The notes beneath the pieces were generated by a model. It was not told where the DNA came from, searched no databases, and saw only the letters and a program-made list of their open reading frames with translations. 64,000 nt of DNA from Adiantum capillus-veneris (lineage: Eukaryota > Streptophyta > Polypodiopsida > Polypodiales > Pteridaceae), in the NCBI GenBank assembly GCA_014529385.2, contig CM043953.1, positions 67,948,372-68,012,371 of the forward strand. The letters are read 5' to 3'. A program made the translations under genes and the position numbers. Positions 42,600 to 52,406 of the stretch are shown in pieces (the stretch's first letter is position 1; every line of letters begins with the position of its first letter).

Positions 42600-44061
42600 A
42601 ATTTAACCCTAAACTTGGTGCAGGTTTCAAGATGGAAAGCCAGACGTCTTTTCGAGCTCAACTAATGTCGAGATTTCTTCTTAAGTTTGAGTTTTGTTTG
42701 AACCCCACGGACCGGCAAACGGGGGGAAACCCCCTTGTTGGGGGAAGGCCAAGAGAAGGTTTTCCATGAGAGGATGCGATGGCTGACGGCGTGAACGATG
42801 CGTCCACCGACGATACCGGATGCGACGACGAGACGGTCGGTGGTGGGGCGAGGAGTCGGTCGCACGGAAGAGGGCTGACTGGAGCTTGACGGAGCCATCG
42901 GTGACTCCACAGATATGTGGCCAAATACGTCGATGGAGGACAACTCAGAGCATGGACACGTTGACGGGATGGCACAGGCAGATGGTTGGGCCAACGCTCA
43001 GAGTATGTCGACGAGGGCCAACAGGTACGTGAAGCACAAATCGAACGACTTCATCGTCATGACACGGTCGATCGAGGCCCGGAGCACAGATAGCACCGAC
43101 TACTTCGAAGGAGGCAACCAAGGGGCCGTCTTTGCAAGGCTTGGATGACGGGACGAAGAGGGCCAACAGGGGTGGACAGGCGGGCGGGTTATTGAAGCAC
43201 GAAGCGGACAACACCACTACCGACTCCACCATGATGGGGCGGATCGGGGCTAGTAGGCGCCGACGAAGCTGACCGACCATGCACAACTACGACGATAGGG
43301 TGGCGTGGGTCAACGGGTGAGTTCGACGAGGGTCGACGGGTGCGTGAAGCACTTAATACTGGTTTCAACGATTGGTGATTTTACTCCCGGGTGGCATACT
43401 GAGAAATGATGTTTAAGAATGCTTGTACATACTCATGGCCCGGACCCTAGTGGTTATTTGCGGGGGGAGTATTGAATGTTTCAAAAGTGTTGTTTTTACT
43501 CATGGCCCGGATCCTTGTCATTATTATGGGGGGAGTACTAAAAAGTCTGAGCAGTGGTTACTCTCAGCACCTCCAAACGACGCAGGTTGCTGTCTGGGGG
43601 GCCTTTGGTTCTAAAAGACCTCTATATCTCCGGGTTCGAACCTTTTTAGGTTATGCGGGAGGAGTGATGAGGGAGTCATTGAACAGCTACTGGCCCGGAC
43701 CTGGATGGTTATTTGCGGAGGGGAGAGTTCATTGGCGACTTTATGTTTTTATGTCTTATAACATGCATATGCGAGCATTTGAGCAGCATTGTGATGTGCT
43801 AACCACTGAATATTCCTTCGGATCAGATACTTTTGGGAAACCAGCGACCGAGGATATCAAGAGCTCCAGTTTGGAATGAGACTCCTTAATGGATGAGATT
43901 CTTCTGAGAAGCCAACGACCCAGGAAATCAAGAGCTTCAATTTGGAATGAGAAAACTGATTGTCCCTTGCAATGTCCCTCAAAATGACCTTGGAAAAAAA
44001 AATCTAGCTAACTTCAATTGTTTTGCAGATATGTTATAATCTCGGACGATTACTTTCTTTC
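42600..44061 (+). other. Y2 internal region, no domain recognised
   Basis: 42700-43330 is GC-rich with a repeated ACGAGGG(C/T)..ACG(G/T)GT(A/G)CGTGAAGCAC phrase at 43007 and 43323. 43430-43720 has three copies of GGCCCGGA(C/T)C followed by GGTTATTTGCGG-like words. Short frames exist but none looks like a retroelement domain. 43850-44060 resembles 61630-61740 (AATCAAGAGCT..ATGGAATGAGAAAACT), so it is the 3' internal end of family Y. Confidence 0.5.
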
Positions 44062-44073
44062 AAGAAGCGGGGA
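44062..44073 (+). promoter_or_regulatory. polypurine tract of Y2
   Basis: AAGAAGCGGGGA directly before the LTR start TGTCACAAATTG. Confidence 0.75.
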
Positions 44074-44654
44074 TGTCACAAATTGTTGAGGCGTCAAGCC
44101 ACTGAAGAACGGAGCGAACCTGCAGATCCTCGCTTAAGAGGCCTAAACCCTAAGAAAAAGCAACAGAAGAAGAAGAAGAAGAAGCGAAAGAAGTTCCCAC
44201 CAACTTATAAGACCCAGTCCGATAGGGCCCAAGTGAAGACATTTAAATAAAGCAAACCACACACACTAAAACTCTAGCATGGAGAATTGATGACGTGGCA
44301 ACTGTTGTACGAATTTCCGCAATTTGCGCCGACTTGTTGACATGGCAGCCTGTACGGATTTCCGCAATCTATGCTGACTTGCTGACGTAGCAGCTTATAC
44401 GAATTTCTGTGATTTACGCTTGCTAATTTCCAGCACCAATTTTGGGCAGATGCTTTTGAGTTTCAAGCTTTTCATGTAACTGCTTTTCAAGGCCTCATAT
44501 GTGCAAAGGGCTCATTCTCTGGCACTCTTTCGGGTGAAGGTGCAGAGCGTAAGTACCATCATTGTAATGAGTTCAAGCAATATAAAGAAATGTTGAAAGG
44601 AGTGCCAAGGTTTGGGGCCAGTGCTCTCTTGGGGTGGAGTTCTGCCACTCCTCG
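44074..44654 (+). repeat. 3' LTR of Y2, 3' truncated
   Basis: Starts TGTCACAAATTGTTG and follows the 5' LTR through the tandem motif (44290-44420) and GCCAAGGTTTGGGGCCAGTG. It stops at 44654, where a different LTR (TGTTACGTCCC) begins. A target-site duplication therefore cannot be read. Confidence 0.75.
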
Positions 44655-45038
44655 TGTTACGTCCCCAAATATTTGGATGGGCGCCTGCAGTTATGTCCGG
44701 CCAATGTGAACATGGCCCTTCGGTTATAAAGTCCTATAAATATGACTTGAGCCTCATTTGTGAGACATCTTGTATGATCACCACACTTGGACTCTTGGCC
44801 CTTGGCAGCTTTGCCCGCACACCCATATTGGTGTGGGCTCGGTGGTAGTGGGACACCGGCCCTTGTGGCCAAGGCTAGCCTAGCCTGCTTGGCTATAGGC
44901 TCCCAAGCTCAAGGGTGAGCTCGTATTGGCTCTATGGCTGGGAGGTGAGCTTGATGTCCGCTCACTACGTGCATCTATGTGTGAATTTGGCTTATATCAT
45001 GTCATGTTTGCAGGACTGGATTTGGTGAGGGACTAACT
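44655..45038 (+). repeat. short LTR (5'), unclassified element
   Basis: About 384 bp. It starts TGTTACGTCCC and ends GGGACTAACT, giving inverted ends, and is followed by a primer site. A TATA-like CCTATAAATATG is at 44729-44740. No second copy and no coding domain are seen downstream. Confidence 0.6.
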
Positions 45039-45039
45039 T

Positions 45040-45051
45040 TGGTATCAGATC
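45040..45051 (+). promoter_or_regulatory. primer-binding site, tRNA-iMet-like
   Basis: TGGTATCAGATC, one mismatch from TGGTATCAGAGC, just after the LTR at 44655-45038. Confidence 0.65.
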
Positions 45052-46091
45052 CTTATCCTGCTCGTATGCAAGGCATGGCAACGTGCCAAAAACCACCAGA
45101 GCTCATGGGGCCGTATCACAACCCAAGCCTGAAAGGCTCTCCCACCTCTCATATAGGGTGGTATGGGACGCTACTAGCGAGAGAGGTAGGCACATGCCAG
45201 CCGGTGGTGAAAACTCGATGAAATTTTTTAATTTTTTTTTCACGAATTCCCGTGTGAAATGTTGATTGCTGACGGTTGTCACATGGATGCTTGGTGTGTC
45301 TTAGGTCTCTCAGTAAGCCGAGTGCGCAATGCGCATGAAGGTGTCCTCGAGAGCTGTCACTCCCTCCGTATGCGATTGGTGAGAGGTCTTTTTGTACTGG
45401 AGACATGTTTTATTGGTATTCATGGCAGGGGTGTAATTTCCTGTTCTGTGGAGGGGTTTCAATGGTTGCTGTATTCACAGCAGACAGAGGGAGGCAGCGT
45501 GAGGCTGTATGCGCAGGCCAGTAGGCCAACCCGAGCGCCGGCGTGAAACCGTGCGCAGCTGCAGCGGCAGTGTGAAGTGCCGTAGCAAAGGCGGCGCAGT
45601 GGGGCCGCACGCAGGAGGGGCTGCTGCGGCATGGGCGGTGCTGCGCAAGGGCGGCGAGCTGTAGGTCGGCACTTCAATGTCGGCACGCTAAGGGCGGTCA
45701 TTAAGGTCGGCAACCGGCGCCCCTTCTTTATTCTTTTCTCTGCCGGGAGGCCCTTGGGTGCAGTTCACGTGAGGCGTTGGTTGGCAACATGTGTGCAACC
45801 GGTTGCCAATTAATTCTGTTTCCAATGGTGGGTTGCTAGCCTAGTTCCCAAGTCGTGGTTGTGAATTGGTTGTCGTCCTGCTCCACCTCTTGGGAGTGAA
45901 GCGAGAGTGCAACTGCAAAAACGACAAACGATGTGCAGTCAACACACACCTGTTTTGGTTATCGGGTTGAGTATCCGAAAATTCGTTTTTCACGACCATG
46001 TGAACGAAACAGCATGCAGGGAAACAGTTTGCAACTGGTCGCGAACCTACTGCTCATGTGAACTGGCTCTTAAGTGCCTGCCCAAGGCCCA
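45052..46091. other. anonymous internal or intergenic sequence
   Basis: Presumably the internal remnant of the element with the primer site at 45040. GC-rich between 45500 and 45720; the apparent Ala/Pro/His-rich frames on the minus strand there are composition artefacts. No domain is recognised. Confidence 0.4.
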
Positions 46092-46101
46092 CTTATTTTT
46101 A
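46092..46101. repeat. 10-bp target-site duplication (left)
   Basis: CTTATTTTTA, identical to 46594-46603. Confidence 0.85.
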
Positions 46102-46593
46102 GGGAAAATTACCAAAATACCCCTCTAATTTGTGGAAATTCCCAAAATACCCCTCAAATTTCAAAAATTCCCAAAATATCCCCAAATATATTGTTAAAAA
46201 ATCCCAAAATGCCCTTCAAATTTTGCAAAATTTCCAAAATACCCCTGGTTGTGAAATTAATTTCTCCAAAGATTAAAAGTTTGTAGCTTTTCATAAGAAG
46301 ACTCATTGCTTATCAATATAAGGTGTTAAATCCAGAATTTGAGTTGATTATGTAGGCTTTGGAGATTAATTGCTTCATTATCTTTAGACATAATTGCCTT
46401 TTTTGCAAGGTAATTTGTGATAAATTACATGCTAAGCACGCAAAAAAGGATCTCAAATGTCAAAAAAGAATAAAGATTAAATCTTGAACAATCGAACCAA
46501 AATAGATACAAGGGTATTTTGGAAATTTTTGAAATTCAAGGGGTATTTTGGGAATTTCCACAAATTAAAGGGATATATATTTCGGTAATTTTT
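46102..46593. mobile_element. foldback / MITE element (Mutator-like duplication length)
   Basis: 492 bp with terminal inverted repeats of about 85 bp. Left arm 46102-46185 starts GGGAAAATTACCAAAATACC; the right arm (46508-46593) read in reverse starts AAAAATTACCGAAATA and continues with the same AATTTGTGGAAATTCCCAAA block. Within each arm an AAAATACCCCT..AATTT phrase repeats. Flanked by a perfect 10-bp duplication. No transposase, so non-autonomous. The 9-11 bp duplication suggests a Mutator-like source, though the long arms with subrepeats also fit a foldback element. Confidence 0.9.
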
Positions 46594-46603
46594 CTTATTT
46601 TTA
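46594..46603. repeat. 10-bp target-site duplication (right)
   Basis: CTTATTTTTA, identical to 46092-46101. Confidence 0.85.
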
Positions 46604-46643
46604 ATTACCAATGTGACCTTGATCACTTTTATAAAAAAAGGGG

Positions 46644-46651
46644 TATAAAAA
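46644..46651 (+). promoter_or_regulatory. TATA box upstream of the split gag-like gene
   Basis: TATAAAAA, followed by a CT-rich stretch (46690-46880) typical of a plant 5' untranslated leader and an ATG in good context (TACCATGGCG) at 46893. It lies 50 bp from the MITE. Confidence 0.5.
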
Positions 46652-46892
46652 GCCACCAAAGCCTCATTTGTGACGACTCCCCAGCATTCTCCTAAGTCGC
46701 CCCCACACCTCCTTTGAAGCTCTTCATCCCCATCTCTCCTTGCTTCGCTTGCACCCCCTCTTTCACCGCACAGACAAGCAAGGACGTGACATTCTCTAGT
46801 CACCGTGTGTCCTCTCTCGAGCGCCGAACCTCTTCTTTTTCTCTTCCTCTCACCCTCTGCTACATACTCCCGCATACTTTCTTCATCTGAGT

Positions 46893-46941
46893 ACCATGGC
46901 GTCACACGACGCTTCGCACGCAAATGGCGCCGCTAGCACGT
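46893..46941 (+). pseudogene. N-terminus of gag-like gene, split by E3
   Basis: Codes MASHDASHANGAAST and is then cut inside a codon by the LTR of E3. After one ACGT is discounted, the frame resumes at 54980 (YQPMEEAPLSPLG). This shows that E3 inserted into a gene already present, and fixes the start codon of the gag frame at 54976-56160. Confidence 0.7.
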
Positions 46942-47429
46942 TGTCGTGCAGCTCTGCTTCCATGAAGAGAAAAAGAGCAGAGAAATGCAAGCTAAGCTTC
47001 TTTGAAGCATACACATTAAGTGAGCAGTGATCAGGGCTTGGTAACAGGCCAAGCTCAATGATTCATGTATGCCAGATGCGGCTTAAAAGGGCCAATAGAT
47101 GCCTCAATGATGCCAAAAATGAGTATGCTTGCAGTGACCACAGATGAGAGTTTATGACCTAGAAATGCAGTGCTTGAAGTGCTCTACCGGCTTGTCTTTA
47201 CGGCTCGTCGATTGGAGCTCCGGTGAAGAATTTATGGCAGTTTGAAGTTCAAGTGGATTGCAGATTTGTACCGGATTGGGCAACTACATCTAAGGGGATA
47301 GAAATGAAATGAATGCACGGGCCTGAAGTGCTCAATTTCTGGAGCACGTTGGTCTTTTCAGATCGGTGATCGGATTTACGGTTTCCAAGTTATTAGCCGT
47401 TAAAGATTTGCCGGGGGCCGGTTCCATGC

Positions 47430-47930
47430 CAGTCCAGGCCGCTCGATCGGAATGCCATCTAAGAATTTTGGCCTCCTCAGTAGGGTTCGTATGTGTTCTA
47501 TGCAGTTTGAGAAGTCTAAAGGGATTTACAGCTTGGCAGGCAGAGTCCAGTGTTAGTTGTCGGCGCTGCTGAGCTGGGTAATTTTGGCATTAGTCGGGAT
47601 GTTGTTATGGGCAATAAGATGCACGAAGATATTGTTAGTCAAGGCTTGCTGGAGAAGAATGTCGTGCTTGGCATTGCTTTGGCCAGCATATGTATCAAAT
47701 GTGGTGCCCAAAGCAATGGAATAAATCCGCCAAAGGGGATTCGGAGTTGATGTGCTTGGCGATGCTTTAATCAATATGTACGCCAAATTTAATGCGTACT
47801 GCATAGCTTTGGCCGGCATGTACGCCAATTCCCAACCAATGAAGGAAGCTTGGGAATGCCTTGGTAGATATGTATGCCAAATGTTATGCCCTTTACAAAG
47901 GCCGGCCGCCCAAAGGCTTTTTTTAATGGC
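47430..47930 (+). pseudogene. captured PPR-gene fragment in E3 5' LTR
   Basis: One frame (47550-47750) has KMHEDIVSQGLLEKNVVLG followed by IALASICIKCGA, the fern/moss PPR pattern (H..IV..GLLEKNVVLG.ALV.MYAKCG). Other frames give DALINMYAKFNA and further MYA segments near 47755-47880, so more than one repeat is present in a broken order. It is not a working gene. Host PPR proteins bind organellar RNA; here the sequence is hitch-hiking. Confidence 0.75.
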
Positions 47931-48182
47931 CGCCCAATAAGGGGTTTAATAAGGGCAAATGGGAAAAGAGAAGAGAGGAGAAAGGAGATGGCGGGCAGGG
48001 GCGGCGAACGAGGGCTGCGCAGGGAAAAGAGAGTCGCACCGGCAAGAGGGAGCATCAGCTGCTCTCGTGCAAGAGAGAAAAGCGTTCTACACGCCAGGGC
48101 GCTCATTTTCGGACCCGCTGCTCACGGTTTTCGAGCTGCCCATCCAACTCGCTGCCACGTCATCGAAGGCATTCACACCCCT

Positions 48183-48206
48183 AGCAACGACGGCACCTTC
48201 GTTGCT
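48183..48206 (+). other. LTR hairpin, AGCAACGAC..TTCGTTGCT
   Basis: Nine-base arms with a 6-nt loop; one arm mismatch in this copy, perfect in the 3' LTR (53646-53669). A similar hairpin lies in both E1 LTRs. Confidence 0.6.
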
Positions 48207-49518
48207 TAGGGGGAGAGGGTTTTTTTTTAGGGCATAACGGGAAGAGGTAAAAAAGAGATTGGAAGGGAAGAAAAAGAGAGCAAACGAAGAAGAAGCAAAG
48301 GCGAGGAGAACTGGAAAGAAGGCAAGGATTCGGGGCTCTCGTCCGAGCTCGAGCTCTCGTTCCGACTATTCTTCGGTAAGCAAAGCAAGCAAAGAAGGAG
48401 AGGGAACGGGTATGCAAGAACGGGAGGAGAAGAGCGTGTTGAGAAGCGGGGAAGTCAGGAAGAGGTGAACGAGGAAGGGAAGAGGGTGCTCGAAGCTGGG
48501 AAGGCAATCACGAGCTCTCTCTCTCTCTCGGAGCTTGGACAAAGAGAACACTCTCTCATTCTCTCGAGCTTTCACAAGGGGCAATCTTGCTCTCTCTCCC
48601 TCGTGCTCAATCGATCAAAGGAGGATATTAGCTCCAAGCTCTCGCTCTCAAGCTTGAACAAGTGTAGGACAAAGACTATTTCTCTCTCTCTCGGGATTAG
48701 AGAAACAAAGCAAAGGCTCGGAAAAGAGCAGAGCTAAGCAAGGAGATACAACAAAGGTAAGCAAGGCGAGGAGGGCTTGCAGCAAAACAGGAAAGAGCTC
48801 CTTCTCTCTCGCTCTCATCCTCGGAGCAAGCAAAGCTTGCTCTCTCTCTCTCTCAACGAGCATAAGTCAAGCATAAAGAAAAAGGTACCCAAAGACAAGG
48901 TTTTTCTCTCTCGCTTTCAACCTTGGTAAAGTAAGGAAGGCGGAGCGGGAGAAAGCGGTGAAGCAAGGAAGGCGGAGCAGGAGAAAAGTAAAGAAGCAAA
49001 TAAGCTAATTCCATCGAACTCGTTCATCAAGGGCACATAGAGCCTGAATATAATTAAAGCAAATTTGCAACTTATTGTTGGTAATTGAGGCAGTAGGTCA
49101 GTGAAAGCACTTGAGTGCTATCGAAGCAGGGAAAGACCGACATAGAAAGATAAAACTTACAGAACCTAAGGTCAGTTGAAGCAGATAAAGCGGCAGGAGG
49201 AAATTTCCATCACCGTCATCAGCTAATGTTTGATTAATCATTCTGTTAAGCCCGGTGTCGTTAACGGCCCGGTTGATTTTGTAAAGCAAGAGCTTAAACT
49301 CCTAGTTAGCAGATGATCCAAGTGACGGTGTTGTTAACAACCCGCCTTTGCTAAAGATTAAGTTGTACTCGAACATATTAATCAATTAATTGATGATTAC
49401 AACGATTGCTAGAGTCAATTGCATCAGTTGTTCTTTTTCTCTCTCTTTCACACCTCCCACAGCCAGAGGCCCGGCGCCTGCCTGGCTCACGTAGCGAACA
49501 CATATCCCCCGACATCTT

Positions 49519-49528
49519 TGGTGAACCC
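49519..49528 (+). promoter_or_regulatory. candidate primer-binding site of E3
   Basis: TGGTGAACCC, 4 bp after the LTR end. It starts with TGG as expected for a tRNA 3' CCA match; the tRNA cannot be assigned by eye. Confidence 0.45.
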
Positions 49529-49559
49529 AACGCGAATCGAGCCAGGGTGGAAGGTGAAG

Positions 49560-51837
49560 ATGGAGAATTTAGAGCAGATGATGAAGTTGATTGCAGAATT
49601 GAGTGCAAACGGTTTTGATGATAAGTCAACAGTTCCAAATTTTTCGGAGATGCTTCAATTGGTTCAAGGATCTATGCTTGAAATAGAGACCGTAAAAAAG
49701 AAAAACCAAATGAATGAAGCTTTGGATGCAACTTTAGATGCAGTATACAACGAGAGACGACTCTTTGATGGATACGATCCAGAGGGCTACCTAGAGTGCT
49801 ATGAGCTGGAGACCAAGGTAAGAGGGATACCAGAAGAGTTGATGATCAAATCTTTTGAGCAGTTAGTGAGTTCAGATATGAAGGAGTAGATTCAAGAAGC
49901 TACCAAAGCTTGCAACGGTAATTGGGAGTATTTCAATGAAGCTATTATGCAAGTACGTTATGAGCAGTATGAAAGCTATCAAGAACAGAGTGTAAGTCTA
50001 CCAGACTACGCAGATATCCAAGGACAAGTACGTTCAAAGTTAGAAGTTGTGATTGATGAGTTTATTGTGCAAGATGCTACCTTCTTACAGGCTAATGAAG
50101 AAGACAGTCAAAGTTGTATATGAAAAGTTGGGGTTTGCAGATGCCTTGCATGAAGTAGAAGTCCTTGAGGGTGAGGCTTTACAGCTTCAGGATACGCACG
50201 GTGAATTTTTCAAAGAATCTATACATAAAGTTCAGAATACACAGAATGAATTTTGCAAAGAACCTATGCATACAGTACATGAAGAAAAGAAATCAGGGGA
50301 TCAAAACAGTGAAGTGGCTAAAGCTCAAGAAGAAATTTTACAGGTAAATGAGTGCAACCAAATTCAAGTAGACATGCATCAAAATTCAGTTACAGCTGAT
50401 ACTTTTGCTACTGAACCAGAATTAGAGCAAAAATTTTCTGGTACAAATTCTACCATAGAGGTGATTGAAGATACTGGTACAGGTTTTGCCAAAGAGTTGA
50501 TTAATGATACAGATCTCCTAGGTCAAAGCAGAGCTATTGTTGAGAGCAGCAAGACCATGGATTTTGGTATACCAGATTTACAGAATTTGGATGTACCATA
50601 TTTTGAGGACTTGGTTCAGCAAGAGTATGTGCTTGATTCAGAGAGGGTACAGACTCCTTCATTGACAAGTTTTTGTAAAGCACAACTACTAAACTGGAAA
50701 AGTGATCTTGAACTTGATTACGATGATTCAGAGGGGGTGCAGACTCCTTTGACACGCTTTTGTGACCTAGAGCTACCGATCTGGCAGACTAATCCTGAAT
50801 TTGCTGGTGATTTAGAGAGAGAGCAAACTTCTTCTCTAGCGAGAATTTGTGACACAGGGCTCACACTATGACAGAATGATAATGAAATTGATGATGTTGA
50901 TTCAGAGGGGATGCATAGTGAAATGCAATCTCTTGTTGATGAATATGATTGTTTTCATTGTGCTGATGATACAGACAGGGCAGTAGATAAAATTTTTAAT
51001 GTGCATGCTGAACCTTGTGCTATAGAAGTGCAAAGATATCTGGCTGAGGGTGAAAGACTTGAAGAGCAGTTTATTGCAGATGCGTTTAGTATGCATGTCA
51101 TATGTGAAAATCCTTGTTTATTGCAGTAACCTGAGATATGCTCGATGGAGGAACCTTCTCTAGCAATGGACCTAGACCTTATGTGCTTATTGGACGAAGC
51201 TTTGGAAGGGTTCTCAAACACAGATGCTAAGGATACCAATCAATCCTGAATCATGCATGAGCCAGTTCGTTCAGATTCAGCAGATGATGAACTTATACAG
51301 CTATTGGATGATGCTTTACTTGATTTTGAGCCTCTACAAGATAGAGGATTGTTTTCAGATGCATCTTTTGAGCCTAATGAAGAGGATTTTACCAGAGACT
51401 TGATGTATTCAGATATGCATGATTCGGATTCCAATACTAGTGAGAGTGAAGGTGCACTGCCAATGCTTTTACCTGTGATTGATGATCGACAATTGAATGA
51501 GCCAGTTGCACAGGGAATATGGCAGTATCTGGTGTTACCTGATGCTATATGGAATCTGATGTTACCCTATGATGTAGGGGATTTTGAGCTATCTTTTGAT
51601 CCACGAGGTGATAGATATATGCATGATCCTAGGAAATTGACTTATATGCCATATGATCCAGGCGGTTTGTATGAAGATTTGTGGGTTAACGTATGTTTAT
51701 GCTGTAATGATTGGAAATTCTTGTATTATCCCTATGATCATGGAGTATGGTGCAAATTTTTTAAAGGAATGCTCACAAAGGGACAAAGGATTGGGTTCCT
51801 GTTTGATCGCGGGGGCTACTATAAAGTACGTTGTTGA
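49560..51837 (+). pseudogene. E3 internal protein, acidic, unknown family
   Basis: About 759 codons from ATG 49560 with stops at 49887, 50869, 51127 and 51247 and one frame change near 50090-50130; otherwise one continuous protein. The N-terminal part (MENLEQMMKLIAELSANGF, DGYDPEGYLECYELETKV) might be a distant capsid, but I see no knuckle. The middle is acidic and Gln/Glu-rich. Residues around 50640-50890 contain three repeats of a block with EGVQTP..FC...L..W. The C-terminus (51480-51837) is rich in Trp/Tyr/Pro, with LMLPYDVGDFELSFDPRGDR, TYMPYDPGGLYEDLW and YYPYDHGVWCKFFKGM. I do not recognise it. Confidence 0.6.
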
Positions 51838-52393
51838 TTTGAAGAGTACCAATTATCTGTTGAAGCAGGTTGCATGGTACAAGGTTTTGTTTCTTAGATC
51901 TATGTTAAGTTAGAAGAGTTTTTTGTTATGAAGTCAATAAGCTTACATGGTTGGCTTCAAGTTGATTTCTTTGGACAATTGATGAAGTATCTTCACATCT
52001 TTTGAGTTGGTTCTGCTACGAGAACTTGAAGTAAAGGACTTGATGGCCATTCCGTGTGCAGACAAAGGCATACTTGAGCTTGACAGGGTTCCTTAAAGAG
52101 AGTTTAATGGTCAAGCCGTGTGCATCATTAACTGGAGCACTTGAGTCTCGCGGGGTTCACTAAATAAATTATCCATAATTGCATGCCTTGAAGATACGGC
52201 AGATACAATTCAGAGCTTTTTGATGGACAGCTACCTAATGATTAAGCTAAAACATTGATAATAGGGTATAAGCCTTATTTCATTTTTCATATGTTTACCA
52301 ATTACGTGAGTCTGATGATGGGAAAGAGCTTAAGGTACCCGTAGCAGATGCAGATTGAAGTGTTGTTGGCATAGACCGGAGGCTATGCAGGTT
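51838..52393 (+). other. E3 3' untranslated segment
   Basis: Non-coding. Two partly similar phrases (GACTTGATGGCCATTCCGTG near 52036 and TTTAATGGTCAAGCCGTGTG near 52102) suggest a small internal repeat. Leads to the polypurine tract. Confidence 0.6.
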
Positions 52394-52406
52394 CAGAGGG
52401 GGTGGA
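52394..52406 (+). promoter_or_regulatory. polypurine tract of E3
   Basis: CAGAGGGGGTGGA directly before the LTR start TGTCGTGC. Confidence 0.85.

Larger units (their letters stand above)
46942..49514 (+). repeat. E3 5' LTR
   Basis: 2,573 bp, very long for an LTR. Contents in order: a 60-bp Lys-codon-rich start, a PPR-derived stretch (47430-47930), an AG-rich block with a hairpin (48183-48206), AG/CT-rich low-complexity sequence (48240-49000), and an end ..CATATCCCCCGACA. Matches 52407-54975 throughout. Confidence 0.93.

Noticed and set aside
43620-43645. GGGTTCGAACC, like a tRNA or SINE B box
   Set aside because: No A box at the right distance and no tRNA cloverleaf nearby; likely chance.
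45410-45713. Ala/Pro/His-rich minus-strand frames
   Set aside because: GC-rich stretch, three overlapping frames equally open; no family.
47874-48237. Arg/Ala-rich frames in the E3 LTR, repeated at 53324-53672
   Set aside because: AG-rich LTR sequence; the two copies are similar because they are LTRs. No motif.
48240-49000. Kinase- or cytoskeleton-like Ser/Arg coding in an AG/CT-rich block
   Set aside because: Purine/pyrimidine bias yields Ser/Arg/Glu in every frame; no evidence of a protein.
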